Of a stretch of DNA of 64,000 nucleotides, positions 1-8,508 are shown piece after piece. The notes below the pieces were generated by a model that was not told the DNA's origin, ran no database searches, and worked only from the letters and a program-made list of their open reading frames with translations. This DNA is from JACVRW01 sp963765135 (GTDB lineage Bacteria > Actinomycetota > Thermoleophilia > Solirubrobacterales > Thermoleophilaceae). The position numbers were made by a program, and so were the translations under genes. The DNA lies in contig CAVXUX010000002.1 in NCBI GenBank assembly GCA_963765135.1, forward strand, positions 496,001-560,000, in the 5' to 3' direction. The stretch's first letter is position 1. Each line of letters begins with the position of its first letter.

Positions 1-1
1 C

Positions 2-370
2 GACGGGCTCAACGCGGCCGACCTGCTGGTGCTGCCCTCGGTGCGCGAGCAGTTCGGCGCGGTGATCGTGGAGGCGATGGCGTGCGGCCTGCCGGCGCTG
101 GCGGTCGACGCCTGGGGGCCCGCCGAGATCGTGGACGCGGGGGAGACGGGGTGGCTCGTCCCGCCGGACGACGAGGAGGCGATGGCCGATGCGCTGGTGG
201 AGGCCGTCAACGAGGACGCCGAGCGGCGGCGGCGCGGGGAGCGGGCGTACGAGGAGGCGCGCGGGCGCTACTCGTGGCCGGCGCTGGCGCGCGGCCTCGC
301 GGCGGTCTACGGTGAGGTTGCCGACGGCCGGCCGCCGTCCGCGGGGACTCATACCCTGACCTCCCCTTGA
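2..370 (+). CDS. Glycosyltransferase family 4-like, C-terminal part (5' end outside window)
   Basis: The reading frame is open from the first bases, so the gene begins upstream of the window. The visible 122 residues are the C-terminal half of a GT-B glycosyltransferase. The retaining-GT E-x7-E motif (EQFGAVIVE) is followed by a Gly-Pro-rich nucleotide-sugar loop (AMACGLPALA) and the usual GETGWLVPP segment. Family members transfer a sugar from an NDP-sugar to a lipid or saccharide acceptor at the membrane. Donor and acceptor cannot be read from this fragment. The TGA stop overlaps the TTG start of the next gene. Confidence 0.85.
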   Translation, partial: DGLNAADLLVLPSVREQFGAVIVEAMACGLPALAVDAWGPAEIVDAGETGWLVPPDDEEAMADALVEAVNEDAERRRRGERAYEEARGRYSWPALARGLAAVYGEVADGRPPSAGTHTLTSP

Positions 371-1050
371 CCGCGATCCCCTACCGCATCCGACGCTCCG
401 ACCGGGCGCGCCGCGCCCGCATCCTCGTGGATGGGGACGGGATCGAGGTCGTGGTGCCGCAGCGCTTCCCGCTGCGCGACGTCGAGCCGTTCGTCGAGGA
501 GAAGCGCGCTTGGATCGAGCGGACGCTGCGGCGGATGCGCGAGACCGAGGCCGAGCTACCGCCGGCCCGGCTGGCCGACGGCGGCGAGGTGCCGTACCTG
601 GGCGACCGGCTGCGTCTCGCCGTGCGAATCGAGCGCCGGCGTGTGCGCGAGCACGTGGCACGGCGCGGGGACGAGCTGCGGCTGGCGCTCCCGCCGGGGG
701 TGACGGTCCGCGACGCGCTCGAGCGCTGGTATCGGCGCCGCGCCCGCTCGGAGGCGGGGGCGCGGCTGGACGCCGCCTGCGCTCGCTGGGGCTCGTCCTA
801 CACGAAGCTGCAGATCCGCGGCCAGCGCACGCGCTGGGCGTCGTGCTCGTCGACCGGAGCGATGAGCTTCAACTGGCGGCTGCTGCTGGCACCCCCGGCG
901 GTGCTGGACTACGTCGTGGAGCACGAGGTGGTCCATCTCGAGGTGCTCGACCACTCGCAGCGCTTCTGGATCCTGCTGGCGGAGCGGGTGCCGGACTGGC
1001 GCGAGCAGGAGCGCTGGCTGCGGCGGCACGGGCACGCGCTGCGTTTGTAG
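367..1050 (+). CDS. YgjP/WLM-type zinc metallopeptidase-domain protein (DUF45)
   Basis: This 227-residue protein has the YgjP-family C-terminal layout: a GSSYTKLQIRGQ-type segment, an RTRWASCSS loop, an N-W-R-L-L-L-A-P-P core, then the HExxH zinc site (HEVVHLE) with a third ligand in DHSQRFW. Relatives resemble SprT/WLM peptidases and are often found beside restriction or housekeeping genes; the substrate is unknown. The start is TTG at 367, which overlaps the upstream TGA (TTGA) and suggests translational coupling to the glycosyltransferase. An arginine-rich N-terminal domain precedes the catalytic part. Confidence 0.85.
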   Translation: MTAIPYRIRRSDRARRARILVDGDGIEVVVPQRFPLRDVEPFVEEKRAWIERTLRRMRETEAELPPARLADGGEVPYLGDRLRLAVRIERRRVREHVARRGDELRLALPPGVTVRDALERWYRRRARSEAGARLDAACARWGSSYTKLQIRGQRTRWASCSSTGAMSFNWRLLLAPPAVLDYVVEHEVVHLEVLDHSQRFWILLAERVPDWREQERWLRRHGHALRL

Positions 1051-1330
1051 CTGTTCCCCGCCGCCGCCCGTGCCCGGCACGCGAAAGCAGCAACCAGGTG
1101 GGCCGGTCGAAAGTGCCACACCCCGCCCTGTCGCGCCCGCGGGTGCGCTTAGCCACCGCTGCGCGCGACAACCCGCCGCGCGCCGGTCCGAGGCCGCAGG
1201 CGGGGCGAGTTTGGCATGCCAGCCGACAACAACCCGCGCCACCCACCCGCCGGGGGACCTGTGTGGCGGGTTGAGCACCCAACCCCATCACCGCTGCTGT
1301 TTACGCCGTGCAGCGCCACAACCGCGCGCC

Positions 1331-2059
1331 CTATTCCCAGCGGAAGTACCGCACGGCCAGCACCAACCCCGCCACCGTCCACCCCGCCACCACCAGCGCC
1401 GCCGTGGCGGCGTCTCCGCCGCCGCCCACGATCGCTTCGGAGAGCCCGTCGATCAGGTGCTTGAGCGGGAGCGCCTCGGCGATCGCCTTGAGCGCGTCGG
1501 GCAGATCGTCGGTCGAGTAGAAGACGCCGGAGATGAAGATCGTCGGCAGGAAGATCGCGTTCGTATACGCGGGCGCGGCGTCCTCGTTGGGGATCGCGTG
1601 CGAGAACGCGATCCCGAGCGACGCGAAGCAGACGACCCCGAGCGCGGTGAACAGCACCAGCATCAGCGGGTCCTGCGGCCAGTCGACCCCGTAGGCGACG
1701 TTCCCGATCGCCACCACCAGCAGCACCTGCGCGAACGCGTTGAGCGCCGCCGACGCGAGCAGCCCGGCCATGTACGAGCCGGCCGGCATCGGCGTGCCGC
1801 GCCAGCGCTTGAGCACGCCGTCGTCGCGCAGGACCGTGATGTTGAAGGCGAGCGACGTGAACGTCGTGGCCAGCACGCCCATGCCGGCGATGCCCGGGAT
1901 CAGGATCTCGAGCTCCTCGGGGTCCGCCGAGAACGCGCTCGCGGTGAGCACGAGCAGCAGCAGCGGCAGCAGGAAGTTGAAGAAGGCGGCGCTCGGGTTG
2001 CGCCAGAACAGCTTGCGCTCGAAGCGAAACTGCTGCCACGCCAAAGCGAGTGGGGTCAT
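1331..2059 (-). CDS. ABC-2 type transporter permease
   Basis: A 242-residue membrane protein with about six hydrophobic segments and the ABC-2/DrrB pattern: a short cytoplasmic N-terminus (ALAWQQFRFERKLFWRNP), then TM1. A central stretch (LAFNITVLRDDGVLKRWRGTP) is typical of daunorubicin-type exporters. It should pair with the ATPase encoded immediately upstream, with which it overlaps by 4 nt (ATGA). The exported substrate (drug, lipid or polysaccharide) cannot be told. The larger open frame extending upstream of 2059 is a shadow of the ATPase gene. Confidence 0.9.
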   Translation of the reverse strand: MTPLALAWQQFRFERKLFWRNPSAAFFNFLLPLLLLVLTASAFSADPEELEILIPGIAGMGVLATTFTSLAFNITVLRDDGVLKRWRGTPMPAGSYMAGLLASAALNAFAQVLLVVAIGNVAYGVDWPQDPLMLVLFTALGVVCFASLGIAFSHAIPNEDAAPAYTNAIFLPTIFISGVFYSTDDLPDALKAIAEALPLKHLIDGLSEAIVGGGGDAATAALVVAGWTVAGLVLAVRYFRWE

Positions 2060-2910
2060 GCCGCGTCCGCATCGCGGGTCAGCTCGAGGTAGACCTCCTC
2101 GAGCGTCGGGCGCGTGACCTCGAGCCCTTCGAGGCGCTCGCCGCGGGCCAGCGCGTCGCGCGTGAGCCGGTGCAGCAGCTCGGTCGGGTCGTCGGTCTGG
2201 TGCTCGACGCGGCGGCCGTCCGACAGGTACGACACGCGGTAGCGCGAGCTGCCCGGGCCGAGGCTGTCGGGCGGTCCCTCGGCGACGATGCGTCCGTCCT
2301 TCACGATCGCCACGCGGTCGGCCAGCTCCTGCGCCTCGTCGAGGTAGTGCGTGGTCAGCAGCATCGTCTTGCCCAGCTCCTTGAGCCGGCGCACCACGCC
2401 CCACGCGGTCCGGCGCGCCGCCGGATCGAACCCGGTGGTGGGCTCGTCGAGGAAGATCAGGTCCGGGTCGCCGACCAGCGCGAGCGCGAGGTCGAGCCGG
2501 CGCCGTTGGCCGCCGGACAGGTCCTTGGTGCGGGCGTCGGCCTTCTCCTCGAGGCCTACCAGCGCGATCGTCTCCTCGGGGTCGCGCGGAGCCGGGTAGG
2601 CCTTGGCGAAGTGGGCGACCGCCTCGCGCACGGTCACACGCGGGTAGAAGCCGCTGCTCTGCAGGACGATGCCGATCCGCTCCTGGAGCCGCCGGTCGCG
2701 CACCTGCGGGTCCTTGCCGAGCACGCGCACGTCCCCGCCAGAGCGCTCGCGGTAGCCCTCGAGGATCTCGACCGTGGTCGTCTTGCCGGCCCCGTTCGGC
2801 CCGAGCAGGCCGAAGATCTCGCCCGGCTGGACCTCGAACGACACGCCGCGCACCGCCTCCAGCGAGCCGTAGGACTTGCGCAGGTCGGCTACCTCGATCG
2901 CGGGCGCCAT
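2056..2910 (-). CDS. ABC transporter ATP-binding protein (DrrA-like)
   Basis: A 284-residue ATPase with all nucleotide-binding motifs: Walker A GPNGAGKTTT near residue 40, Q-loop, the LSGGQRRRLDLAL signature, Walker B DLIFLDEPTTGFDP and the H-loop TTHYLDEAQ. The C-terminal extension is the DrrA/CcmA-exporter type. It starts at ATG 2910, which shares a base with the stop of the upstream crotonase gene (TGATG), and it overlaps the permease downstream by 4 nt. Crotonase, ATPase and permease therefore look like one operon, though the crotonase has no obvious link to export. Confidence 0.93.
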   Translation of the reverse strand: MAPAIEVADLRKSYGSLEAVRGVSFEVQPGEIFGLLGPNGAGKTTTVEILEGYRERSGGDVRVLGKDPQVRDRRLQERIGIVLQSSGFYPRVTVREAVAHFAKAYPAPRDPEETIALVGLEEKADARTKDLSGGQRRRLDLALALVGDPDLIFLDEPTTGFDPAARRTAWGVVRRLKELGKTMLLTTHYLDEAQELADRVAIVKDGRIVAEGPPDSLGPGSSRYRVSYLSDGRRVEHQTDDPTELLHRLTRDALARGERLEGLEVTRPTLEEVYLELTRDADAA

Positions 2911-3677
2911 CAGACGCCGGCGCCGGCCCCGCCGCGACCCTCGCCGGCGGCAAAGCGCGACGCGCCCGCCCACGCGGTCTCGCGCGTGGGCAGTGCGGCA
3001 CGCGCCTCGAGCCGCATGCCCTCCTCGAACGTGAGGCCGATGCCCTCGAGCGCGGCGGAGCGGTCCGCGAGCATCGTGTCCTGGGGGAAGCGCGCGAGCG
3101 CCTCGGCGATCTCGAGCGCGCGCTCGAGGTGCTTCCCGGCCGGGACCACCGACGTCACGAGCCCCATCCGCTCGGCCTCCTCCGCCTCGACGATGCGCCC
3201 GGTCAGGATCATGTCGAGCGCCCGGCCGAGGCCGACGATGCGCGGCAGGCGCTGGGTGCCGCCGTCGATCAGCGGGACGCCGAAGCGGCGCTCGGTGAAG
3301 CCGAGCTTCGCGTCCTCGGTGGCCACGCGCAGGTCGCACCAGAGCGCCAGCTCGAGGCCCCCGGCCAGGCACCAGCCGGAGATCGCGGCGATCGTCGGCT
3401 TGGGCGAGATCAGGCGCGTGAAGCCGAGCGGGCCGTCCTCCAGCTCGAGGCGCGGGGCGAAGCTCTCGATCGCCTTGAGGTCGGCGCCGGCGCAGAAGGC
3501 CAGCTCGCCCGCCCCGGCGATCACGAGCACGCGCGCCTCGTCGTCGGCGACGAAGCGCCGGTATCCCTCGGTCAGCAGCGCGGCGGTCGGGCCGTCGATC
3601 GCGTTGCGGCGCTCCTGGCGGTCGATCGTGAGGACCGCCGCGGCGCCGAGGCGCTCGTAGATGACGTCGTCGGCCAT
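2910..3677 (-). CDS. Enoyl-CoA hydratase/isomerase family protein (crotonase)
   Basis: A 255-residue crotonase-fold protein. The N-terminal ERRNAIDG turn, the first oxyanion loop FCAGADLKAIE and the second loop SGWCLAGGLELAL are present, as is a C-terminal helix region. Family members hydrate or isomerise acyl-CoA thioesters in the cytoplasm. Substrate specificity cannot be assigned. It is the promoter-proximal gene of a likely three-gene operon with the ABC exporter. The ATG at 3677 begins a compact N-terminus (MADDVIYERLG) usual for the family. Confidence 0.88.
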   Translation of the reverse strand: MADDVIYERLGAAAVLTIDRQERRNAIDGPTAALLTEGYRRFVADDEARVLVIAGAGELAFCAGADLKAIESFAPRLELEDGPLGFTRLISPKPTIAAISGWCLAGGLELALWCDLRVATEDAKLGFTERRFGVPLIDGGTQRLPRIVGLGRALDMILTGRIVEAEEAERMGLVTSVVPAGKHLERALEIAEALARFPQDTMLADRSAALEGIGLTFEEGMRLEARAALPTRETAWAGASRFAAGEGRGGAGAGV

Positions 3678-3777
3678 GGCGGGGGGAACTTTGTCAGAGG
3701 CCGGGGTTTCTCAGACTGTTCACACCGAGACCCTCGCGGCGCGCCAGCATGGCCAGTGCAGATCCCTCCTCGCGCTC

Positions 3778-3801
3778 GCAGCCCCGTCCCGACGGGGCTG
3801 C
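3778..3801. terminator. Perfect GC-rich inverted repeat, likely terminator
   Basis: An 11-bp perfect inverted repeat (gcagccccgtc / gacggggctgc) with a 2-nt loop lies 17 nt past the stop of the small membrane-protein gene on the minus strand. No U-tract follows on that strand; on the plus strand a short ctttct follows. It probably ends the MFS-small protein transcript before the crotonase operon. Confidence 0.5.
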
Positions 3802-3817
3802 GGCCTTTCTGGGGCCG

Positions 3818-4060
3818 CTACCAGCCGACGCGCTTGCGCAGCTCGGTCGCCTTGCGCTCGTCCTTGCGGCGGTCGAGCGCCTGCTGGAGGAACGTGAGCA
3901 GCGTGACCAGCACGGAGAAGGCCACGACCAGGCCGAGGCAGAAGAACGTGATGATCCGGTCGTCGGTCTCGCCGACCAGGCCCTCGCCGTTGTCGCCCGC
4001 GAACGCCGGGGCGGCGAGCAGCAGCCAGGTCGGGAGGGCAACGAGGGCGAGGCGACGCAT
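3818..4060 (-). CDS. Small membrane protein, function unknown
   Basis: This 80-residue protein has a cleavable-looking signal peptide (MRRLALVALPTWLLLAAPAFA), a short acidic loop, one transmembrane helix (residues about 35-60) and a basic cytoplasmic tail rich in Arg, Lys and Glu. It begins 3 nt after the stop of the MFS transporter, so the two are almost certainly co-transcribed. I do not recognise the family; an accessory subunit or simply a linked gene are both possible. Confidence 0.7.
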   Translation of the reverse strand: MRRLALVALPTWLLLAAPAFAGDNGEGLVGETDDRIITFFCLGLVVAFSVLVTLLTFLQQALDRRKDERKATELRKRVGW

Positions 4061-4063
4061 GCG

Positions 4064-5266
4064 TCAGGAACGATACCCGGCCCGTCGTACTGCCACCACG
4101 GTCACGGTCGCCAGCAGCGCGAAGGTCGCGCATAGGACCCAACCGGCCGTGAAGTGGCCTGCGTCGCCGAGCACGCCCAGCGTGAGCGGTCCGGCCACGG
4201 CGCCCGCGAACAGGCCGGCGAGCATGACGCCCACCGCCCACGCCGGGGCCTGGGGGCTGTGCTGCACCACGGCCAGGTTGAGGGCGCCCGGCCATGCCCA
4301 GCCGAAGCTGCCCGCCAGCAGGGCGGCGACCACGATCAGGACCGGCTCGCCGGCGATCAGCAGCAGGTAGGCGCCGGCGCTGACCAGGAACATCGCGGGC
4401 ACCGGTCGCAGGGCGTCCTGCCCGGCCCGGTCGGCGACCGCGCCAAGCCCGATCCGGCTGATCGCGGCGCACAGGCTCACGACCGCCAGCAGCACACCCG
4501 CCTCGCTCTCGTCGATCCCCTTCTCCACCGAGTAGGTGACCAGGAACGAGATGAAGCCGACGCTGGCGGCACTCGCGAAGAACGCCGTCAGGCCGATCGC
4601 GTGCACGACGCCGAGGCCCTTCGGCGGCCGGCCGCGCTTCCCCGGGGTGGGGCGGGGGATGTGCCTGGGCGCCGCGGCGGCGGCCGCCAGCGCGATCGCC
4701 GCCACGCCCACGTACGCCCAGCGCCACCCGAACGGGATCGCCACCGCCGGCAGCGCGAGCCCCGCCAGGAACGCCCCCAGTGAGGCGCCGGCCTGCTGGC
4801 TCCCGAACGCGAGACCCTGGCGCGGCGGCGCGACCTCGTGCTTGAGCGCGGCGCTTACGGCGGGGCTCGCCAGCGCGTTCCCCACGCCGGCCAGCCCCAG
4901 GATGGCGATCAGGCCGGCAGCCGAGTCGGCGAGGGCCGCCACGGCCAGGCAGACGAGCGCGGTGAGCCCCGCGGACGCCCGCAGGCCCGCCACCGCCCCG
5001 ATCCGCTCGACCACCCGGCCGAGCGGCGTCGAGAGCACCATGCTGACGACGTAGAAGACGGCCGCCGCCACCCCGAGGGACGAGCTCGAAAACGGGAAGT
5101 CGTCGCGGATGCGGGGCGCCAGGGCGGCGGCCAGGAAGCCCGGCAGGGCGCCGGTGGCCACGAGCGTCACGCCGGTGACGAGCGCGCGCCACCCGCGCGA
5201 CCCGAGGTGATCCGTCGTGGCGGGTGCTGGCGCGGCGATGGCGGAAAGAGTAAGAAATGCTGACAT
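4064..5266 (-). CDS. MFS transporter (DHA1/CynX-like)
   Basis: A 400-residue major facilitator with about 12 transmembrane helices in two halves, separated by a basic loop (PRPTPGKRGRPPKG). The loop 2-3 motif appears as STPLGRVVERIG. The ATG at 5266 overlaps head-to-head with the pobA ATG within one CATG, and no other start precedes TM1. Being divergent from 4-hydroxybenzoate genes it could import an aromatic acid, but that is inference from position. A small membrane protein follows 3 nt downstream. Confidence 0.85.
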   Translation of the reverse strand: MSAFLTLSAIAAPAPATTDHLGSRGWRALVTGVTLVATGALPGFLAAALAPRIRDDFPFSSSSLGVAAAVFYVVSMVLSTPLGRVVERIGAVAGLRASAGLTALVCLAVAALADSAAGLIAILGLAGVGNALASPAVSAALKHEVAPPRQGLAFGSQQAGASLGAFLAGLALPAVAIPFGWRWAYVGVAAIALAAAAAAPRHIPRPTPGKRGRPPKGLGVVHAIGLTAFFASAASVGFISFLVTYSVEKGIDESEAGVLLAVVSLCAAISRIGLGAVADRAGQDALRPVPAMFLVSAGAYLLLIAGEPVLIVVAALLAGSFGWAWPGALNLAVVQHSPQAPAWAVGVMLAGLFAGAVAGPLTLGVLGDAGHFTAGWVLCATFALLATVTVVAVRRAGYRS

Positions 5267-6446
5267 GAACGAGCGGACGCAGGTCGGGATCGTCGGAGCG
5301 GGACCGGCCGGGCTCGTCCTCGGCCAGCTGCTCCACCTGCGCGGGATCGAGTCCGTGGTGCTCGAGGCCCGCAGCCGCGAGTACGTCGAGCAGCGGGTGC
5401 GCGCCGGGGTGCTCGAGCAGGGCACGGTCAACCTGATGAAGGAGATGGGCGTGGGCGCGCGCATGGAGCGCCAGGGGCTCGTCCACCACGGGGTCGAGCT
5501 GCGCTTCGCCGAGCGCGGGCACCGGATCGACTTCGAGGACCTCACCGGGAAGGCGATCACGGTCTACGGCCAACAGGAGGTGGTCAAGGACCTGATCGCC
5601 GCGCGGCTCGACTTCGGCGGCCCGCTGCTGTTCGAGGTCGACGACGTGCGTCCCGAGGGGATCGAGACGGAGGCTCCCTCGCTGCGCTTCAGCCACGACG
5701 GGGAGGAGCACACGCTCCAGTGCGACGTGATCGCGGGGTGCGACGGCTTCCACGGCGTATGCCGCGACGCCGTGCCGGACGGGGTGCTCACCTTCCACGA
5801 GCGCGAGTGGCCGTTCGGCTGGCTCGGGATCCTGGCCGAGGCGGCGCCGAGCAGCGACGAGCTGATCTACGCCCACCACCCGCGCGGCTTCGCGCTGCAG
5901 AGCATGCGCTCGCCACAGGTCACGCGGCTCTACCTCCAGTGCGAGCCGTCCGACGAGCTCGACGCCTGGCCCGACGAGCGCATCTGGGAGGAGCTGCAGG
6001 TGCGCCTCGCCAGCGGCGACTTCCGCCTCAACGAGGGTCCGATCTTCGAGCGTGGCATCACGCCGATGCGCAGCTTCGTGACGGAGCCGATGCAGCACGG
6101 GCGGCTCTATCTGGCGGGCGACGCCGTGCACATCGTCCCGCCTACGGGCGCGAAGGGCCTCAACCTCGCGGTGTCCGACGTGCGCGTGCTGGCCGACGCG
6201 CTCGAGCGCTGGTTCGCCTCAGGGGACGACTCCGGGCTGCGCGCCTACTCGGACGTCTGTCTGCGGCGCGTCTGGCACACCCAGCACTTCTCGTGGTGGA
6301 TGACCTCGATGCTGCACCGGATGCCCGACGACCACGACGGGTTCCAGGCGAAGCTCCAGATCGCCCAGCTGGACTACGTCTGCGCTTCCCGGGCGGCGTC
6401 GACCTCGCTCGCCGAGAACTACGTCGGGCTCGACCTCCCAACTTAA
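5265..6446 (+). CDS. pobA: 4-hydroxybenzoate 3-monooxygenase
   Basis: A 393-residue FAD monooxygenase, close to the usual 394 of PobA. The FAD-binding GxGxxG (GAGPAG) is at residues 11-16, the EARSREYVEQRVRAGVLEQG segment contacts FAD, and the DG and GD motifs are present (CDGFHG; GDAVHIVPPTGAKGLN). PobA hydroxylates 4-hydroxybenzoate to protocatechuate with NAD(P)H and O2. The product feeds the PcaGH dioxygenase encoded 2 kb downstream. The start ATG at 5265 fits family length; a frame start further upstream would add a non-homologous tail. The sequence before the start is relatively AT-rich. Confidence 0.93.
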   Translation: MNERTQVGIVGAGPAGLVLGQLLHLRGIESVVLEARSREYVEQRVRAGVLEQGTVNLMKEMGVGARMERQGLVHHGVELRFAERGHRIDFEDLTGKAITVYGQQEVVKDLIAARLDFGGPLLFEVDDVRPEGIETEAPSLRFSHDGEEHTLQCDVIAGCDGFHGVCRDAVPDGVLTFHEREWPFGWLGILAEAAPSSDELIYAHHPRGFALQSMRSPQVTRLYLQCEPSDELDAWPDERIWEELQVRLASGDFRLNEGPIFERGITPMRSFVTEPMQHGRLYLAGDAVHIVPPTGAKGLNLAVSDVRVLADALERWFASGDDSGLRAYSDVCLRRVWHTQHFSWWMTSMLHRMPDDHDGFQAKLQIAQLDYVCASRAASTSLAENYVGLDLPT

Positions 6447-6485
6447 AATCAAATTGTCTGATATTTGGAGTGATACGGTTGCAGC
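6447..6485 (+). promoter_or_regulatory. AT-rich spacer with candidate GntR operator
   Basis: This 39-nt gap between pobA and the CoA ligase gene is strikingly AT-rich for the window. It contains ttgtctgatat, close to the T-N-G-T-N3-A-C-N-A half-palindrome pattern of FCD-type GntR regulators, with two mismatches. The FCD-GntR gene of the cluster lies 1.3 kb downstream. This suggests a regulated promoter but rests on one imperfect match. Confidence 0.35.
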
Positions 6486-7745
6486 ATGGCCATCTCCGGG
6501 CTCGGTGTAGGTGTGGTGCCTGATCGCCTGAGCGACCTTCTGCAGCTGGTCACCACCCAGAATCCGTTCCACCGCCGCCGGTTGGAGTCGCTCGACCTGG
6601 GCGACGACCCGGCGCTGACGGATCTCCCGCCGCTGACCAAGCTGGAGCTGGTCCACGACCAGGAGCGCCACCCGCCCTTCGGCACCAACCTGACCTACCC
6701 GCTCGACCGCTACACCCAGCTGCACCAGACCAGCGGTACGACCGGGCCGCCGCTGCGCGTGCTCGACACGGCCGAGGACTGGAGCTGGTGGCGCGAGCGC
6801 TTCGCGCACACGCTGACCGTCGCGGGCGTGGGCGCCGGGGACAGGGTCGCGCTGACCTACTCGTTCGGTCCGCACGTCCAGTTCTGGGCCGCCAAGGAGG
6901 GCCTCGAGGAGGTCGGCGCGATGGCGATCGCGCTCGGCGGGATGGGCTCGACCCAGCGCCTGCAGACGATCGACGAGGTTGGCGCGACGGCGATCTGGTG
7001 CACGCCGACGTACGCGCTGCGGCTGCTCGAGGTGGCTGTCGAGCAGCGGCTCGAGTCGGCGCTCGACGCGGTCGAGCGGGTGCTCTGCACCGGCGAGCCG
7101 GGAGCCTCGCTGCCCGCGGTGCGGGCCCGCATCGAGGAGGGCTTCGGCGCGCGCTGCATCGACCACGCCGGCCTGACCGAGGCCGGCCCGTTCGGCCATC
7201 CCTGCCCGGACGGTCACGGGCTGCACGTGGACGAGAGCGAGTTCGTGTGCGAGATCGTCGACGAGGAGCTGCGGCCCACGCCGCTGGGCGAGCGCGGCGA
7301 GCTGCTGCTCACCCCGCTGCGCCGTACCGGCTTCCCGGTGCTGCGCTACCGCACCGGCGACGTGGTGGTGAACACCGCCGAGCGCTGCCCCGCCGGCCAC
7401 GAGGGCCGCTGGCTGCCGGGCGGCATCGTCGGCCGCAGCGACGACATGGTCGTGATCCGCGGGATGAACGTCTACCCGTCGGCGATCGAGGAGGCGGTCC
7501 GGCACGCGAGCGGCTCGGGCGAGTTCCGCATCACCTTCTACTCCGAGCCGAGCGGCATGGACGAGATCAAGCTCGAGGTCGAGCTCGCCGACGGCAAGGC
7601 CGCGCGCGAGCTGCAGGAGGTCATGCGCAAGCAGCTGGGCCTGCGCGTGCGCGTCGTGCCGGTCACGCCGGGCGTGCTGCCGCGTCACGACGGCAAGGCG
7701 CGGCGCGTCGTCGACGAGCGCACCGCCAAGTGGTCCGGCCAGTGA
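6486..7745 (+). CDS. Phenylacetate-CoA ligase family (PaaK-like) acyl/aryl-CoA ligase
   Basis: A 419-residue adenylate-forming enzyme of the PaaK type. The ATP-binding motif is QTSGTTGPPLR near residue 80, the HAGLTEAGP segment provides the A5-like motif, and YRTGDVV plus GRSDDMVVIRGMNVYPSAIEE form the hinge and C-terminal domain. These enzymes form CoA thioesters of aromatic acids. In a pob/pca cluster it may activate an aromatic substrate that is then funnelled in, but the standard 4-hydroxybenzoate to protocatechuate route needs no CoA step. The GntR gene overlaps its stop (GTGA). Confidence 0.85.
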   Translation: MAISGLGVGVVPDRLSDLLQLVTTQNPFHRRRLESLDLGDDPALTDLPPLTKLELVHDQERHPPFGTNLTYPLDRYTQLHQTSGTTGPPLRVLDTAEDWSWWRERFAHTLTVAGVGAGDRVALTYSFGPHVQFWAAKEGLEEVGAMAIALGGMGSTQRLQTIDEVGATAIWCTPTYALRLLEVAVEQRLESALDAVERVLCTGEPGASLPAVRARIEEGFGARCIDHAGLTEAGPFGHPCPDGHGLHVDESEFVCEIVDEELRPTPLGERGELLLTPLRRTGFPVLRYRTGDVVVNTAERCPAGHEGRWLPGGIVGRSDDMVVIRGMNVYPSAIEEAVRHASGSGEFRITFYSEPSGMDEIKLEVELADGKAARELQEVMRKQLGLRVRVVPVTPGVLPRHDGKARRVVDERTAKWSGQ

Positions 7746-8494
7746 CCACCGAGCGCACCCGCATGCGCGCGCCGCGAACGCGGCCGCGCGTGATCCGCGG
7801 CGCCAGCGAGCAGGTGGCCGTCCAGATCCAGCACTACATCCAGGAGGAGGGGCTCCGGCCCGGCGACTTCCTGGGCCGCGAGGAGGACCTGGCCGCCGAT
7901 TTCGGGGTCAGCCGCCCGACCTTACGGGAGGCGCTCAAGCTGCTCGCCAGCGGCAACCTGATCCGCGCGAGCAAGGGCCCCGGCGGCGGCATCTTCGTGG
8001 CCGCCACCGCCGACGAGGGCATGGGGCGCAGCCTCAGCGACGCGATCGCGATGATGCTCGAGACCGGCGCGGTCACGCTCGAGGAGCTGCTCGACGCGCG
8101 GCTGCTGCTGGAGGTGCCGCTGGCCGGGCTGGCCGCCTACCAGGCCGACGAGGAGAACCTGACCCGCATGCGCGACGCCGTGCGCGCCGGCGCGAGCGCG
8201 GAGGACCCCCACGCGCTCGCCACGGTCGACGGCGAGATCCACCAGGCCGTGGCCGCCGCGGCCGGCAATCGCATGCTGCAGGCGCTCACCGGGTGGGTCT
8301 TCGAGGTGGTGCAGCCGTCGGTCAACGAGGCGCTCCACGGGGCGATCGTGCAGTCCGCGATCGTCGAGCAGCACGAGGCCCTGCTGGCCGCCATCGAGAA
8401 GGGCGACGCGCCGCGAGCGGAACGGGCGATGAAGGACCACCTGCTGTACCTGCGCGACGTGCTGCGGATGGTGCGCGAGCAGGCAGAGGCCTGA
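7742..8494 (+). CDS. GntR-family regulator, FCD (FadR/VanR) subfamily
   Basis: A 250-residue regulator. The winged helix spans residues about 20-85, with the recognition segment DFGVSRPTLREALKLL and the wing SKGPGGGIFV. The C-terminal all-helical FCD domain (about 105-240) contains metal-binding-type Asp/His positions (DGEIHQAV, EQHEALL). The start is GTG at 7742, overlapping the ligase stop. FCD regulators bind carboxylate effectors, so an aromatic acid or muconate intermediate is a reasonable inducer. Location inside the cluster suggests local control of the pob/pca genes. Confidence 0.88.
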   Translation: MTTERTRMRAPRTRPRVIRGASEQVAVQIQHYIQEEGLRPGDFLGREEDLAADFGVSRPTLREALKLLASGNLIRASKGPGGGIFVAATADEGMGRSLSDAIAMMLETGAVTLEELLDARLLLEVPLAGLAAYQADEENLTRMRDAVRAGASAEDPHALATVDGEIHQAVAAAAGNRMLQALTGWVFEVVQPSVNEALHGAIVQSAIVEQHEALLAAIEKGDAPRAERAMKDHLLYLRDVLRMVREQAEA

Positions 8495-8508
8495 CGAAAG
8501 GAGCGCGC

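Noticed and set aside
1245..1271. Inverted repeat acccgcc/ggcgggt downstream of the ABC permease gene
   Set aside because: Only 7 bp with a 13-nt loop and no U-tract; too weak to call a terminator.
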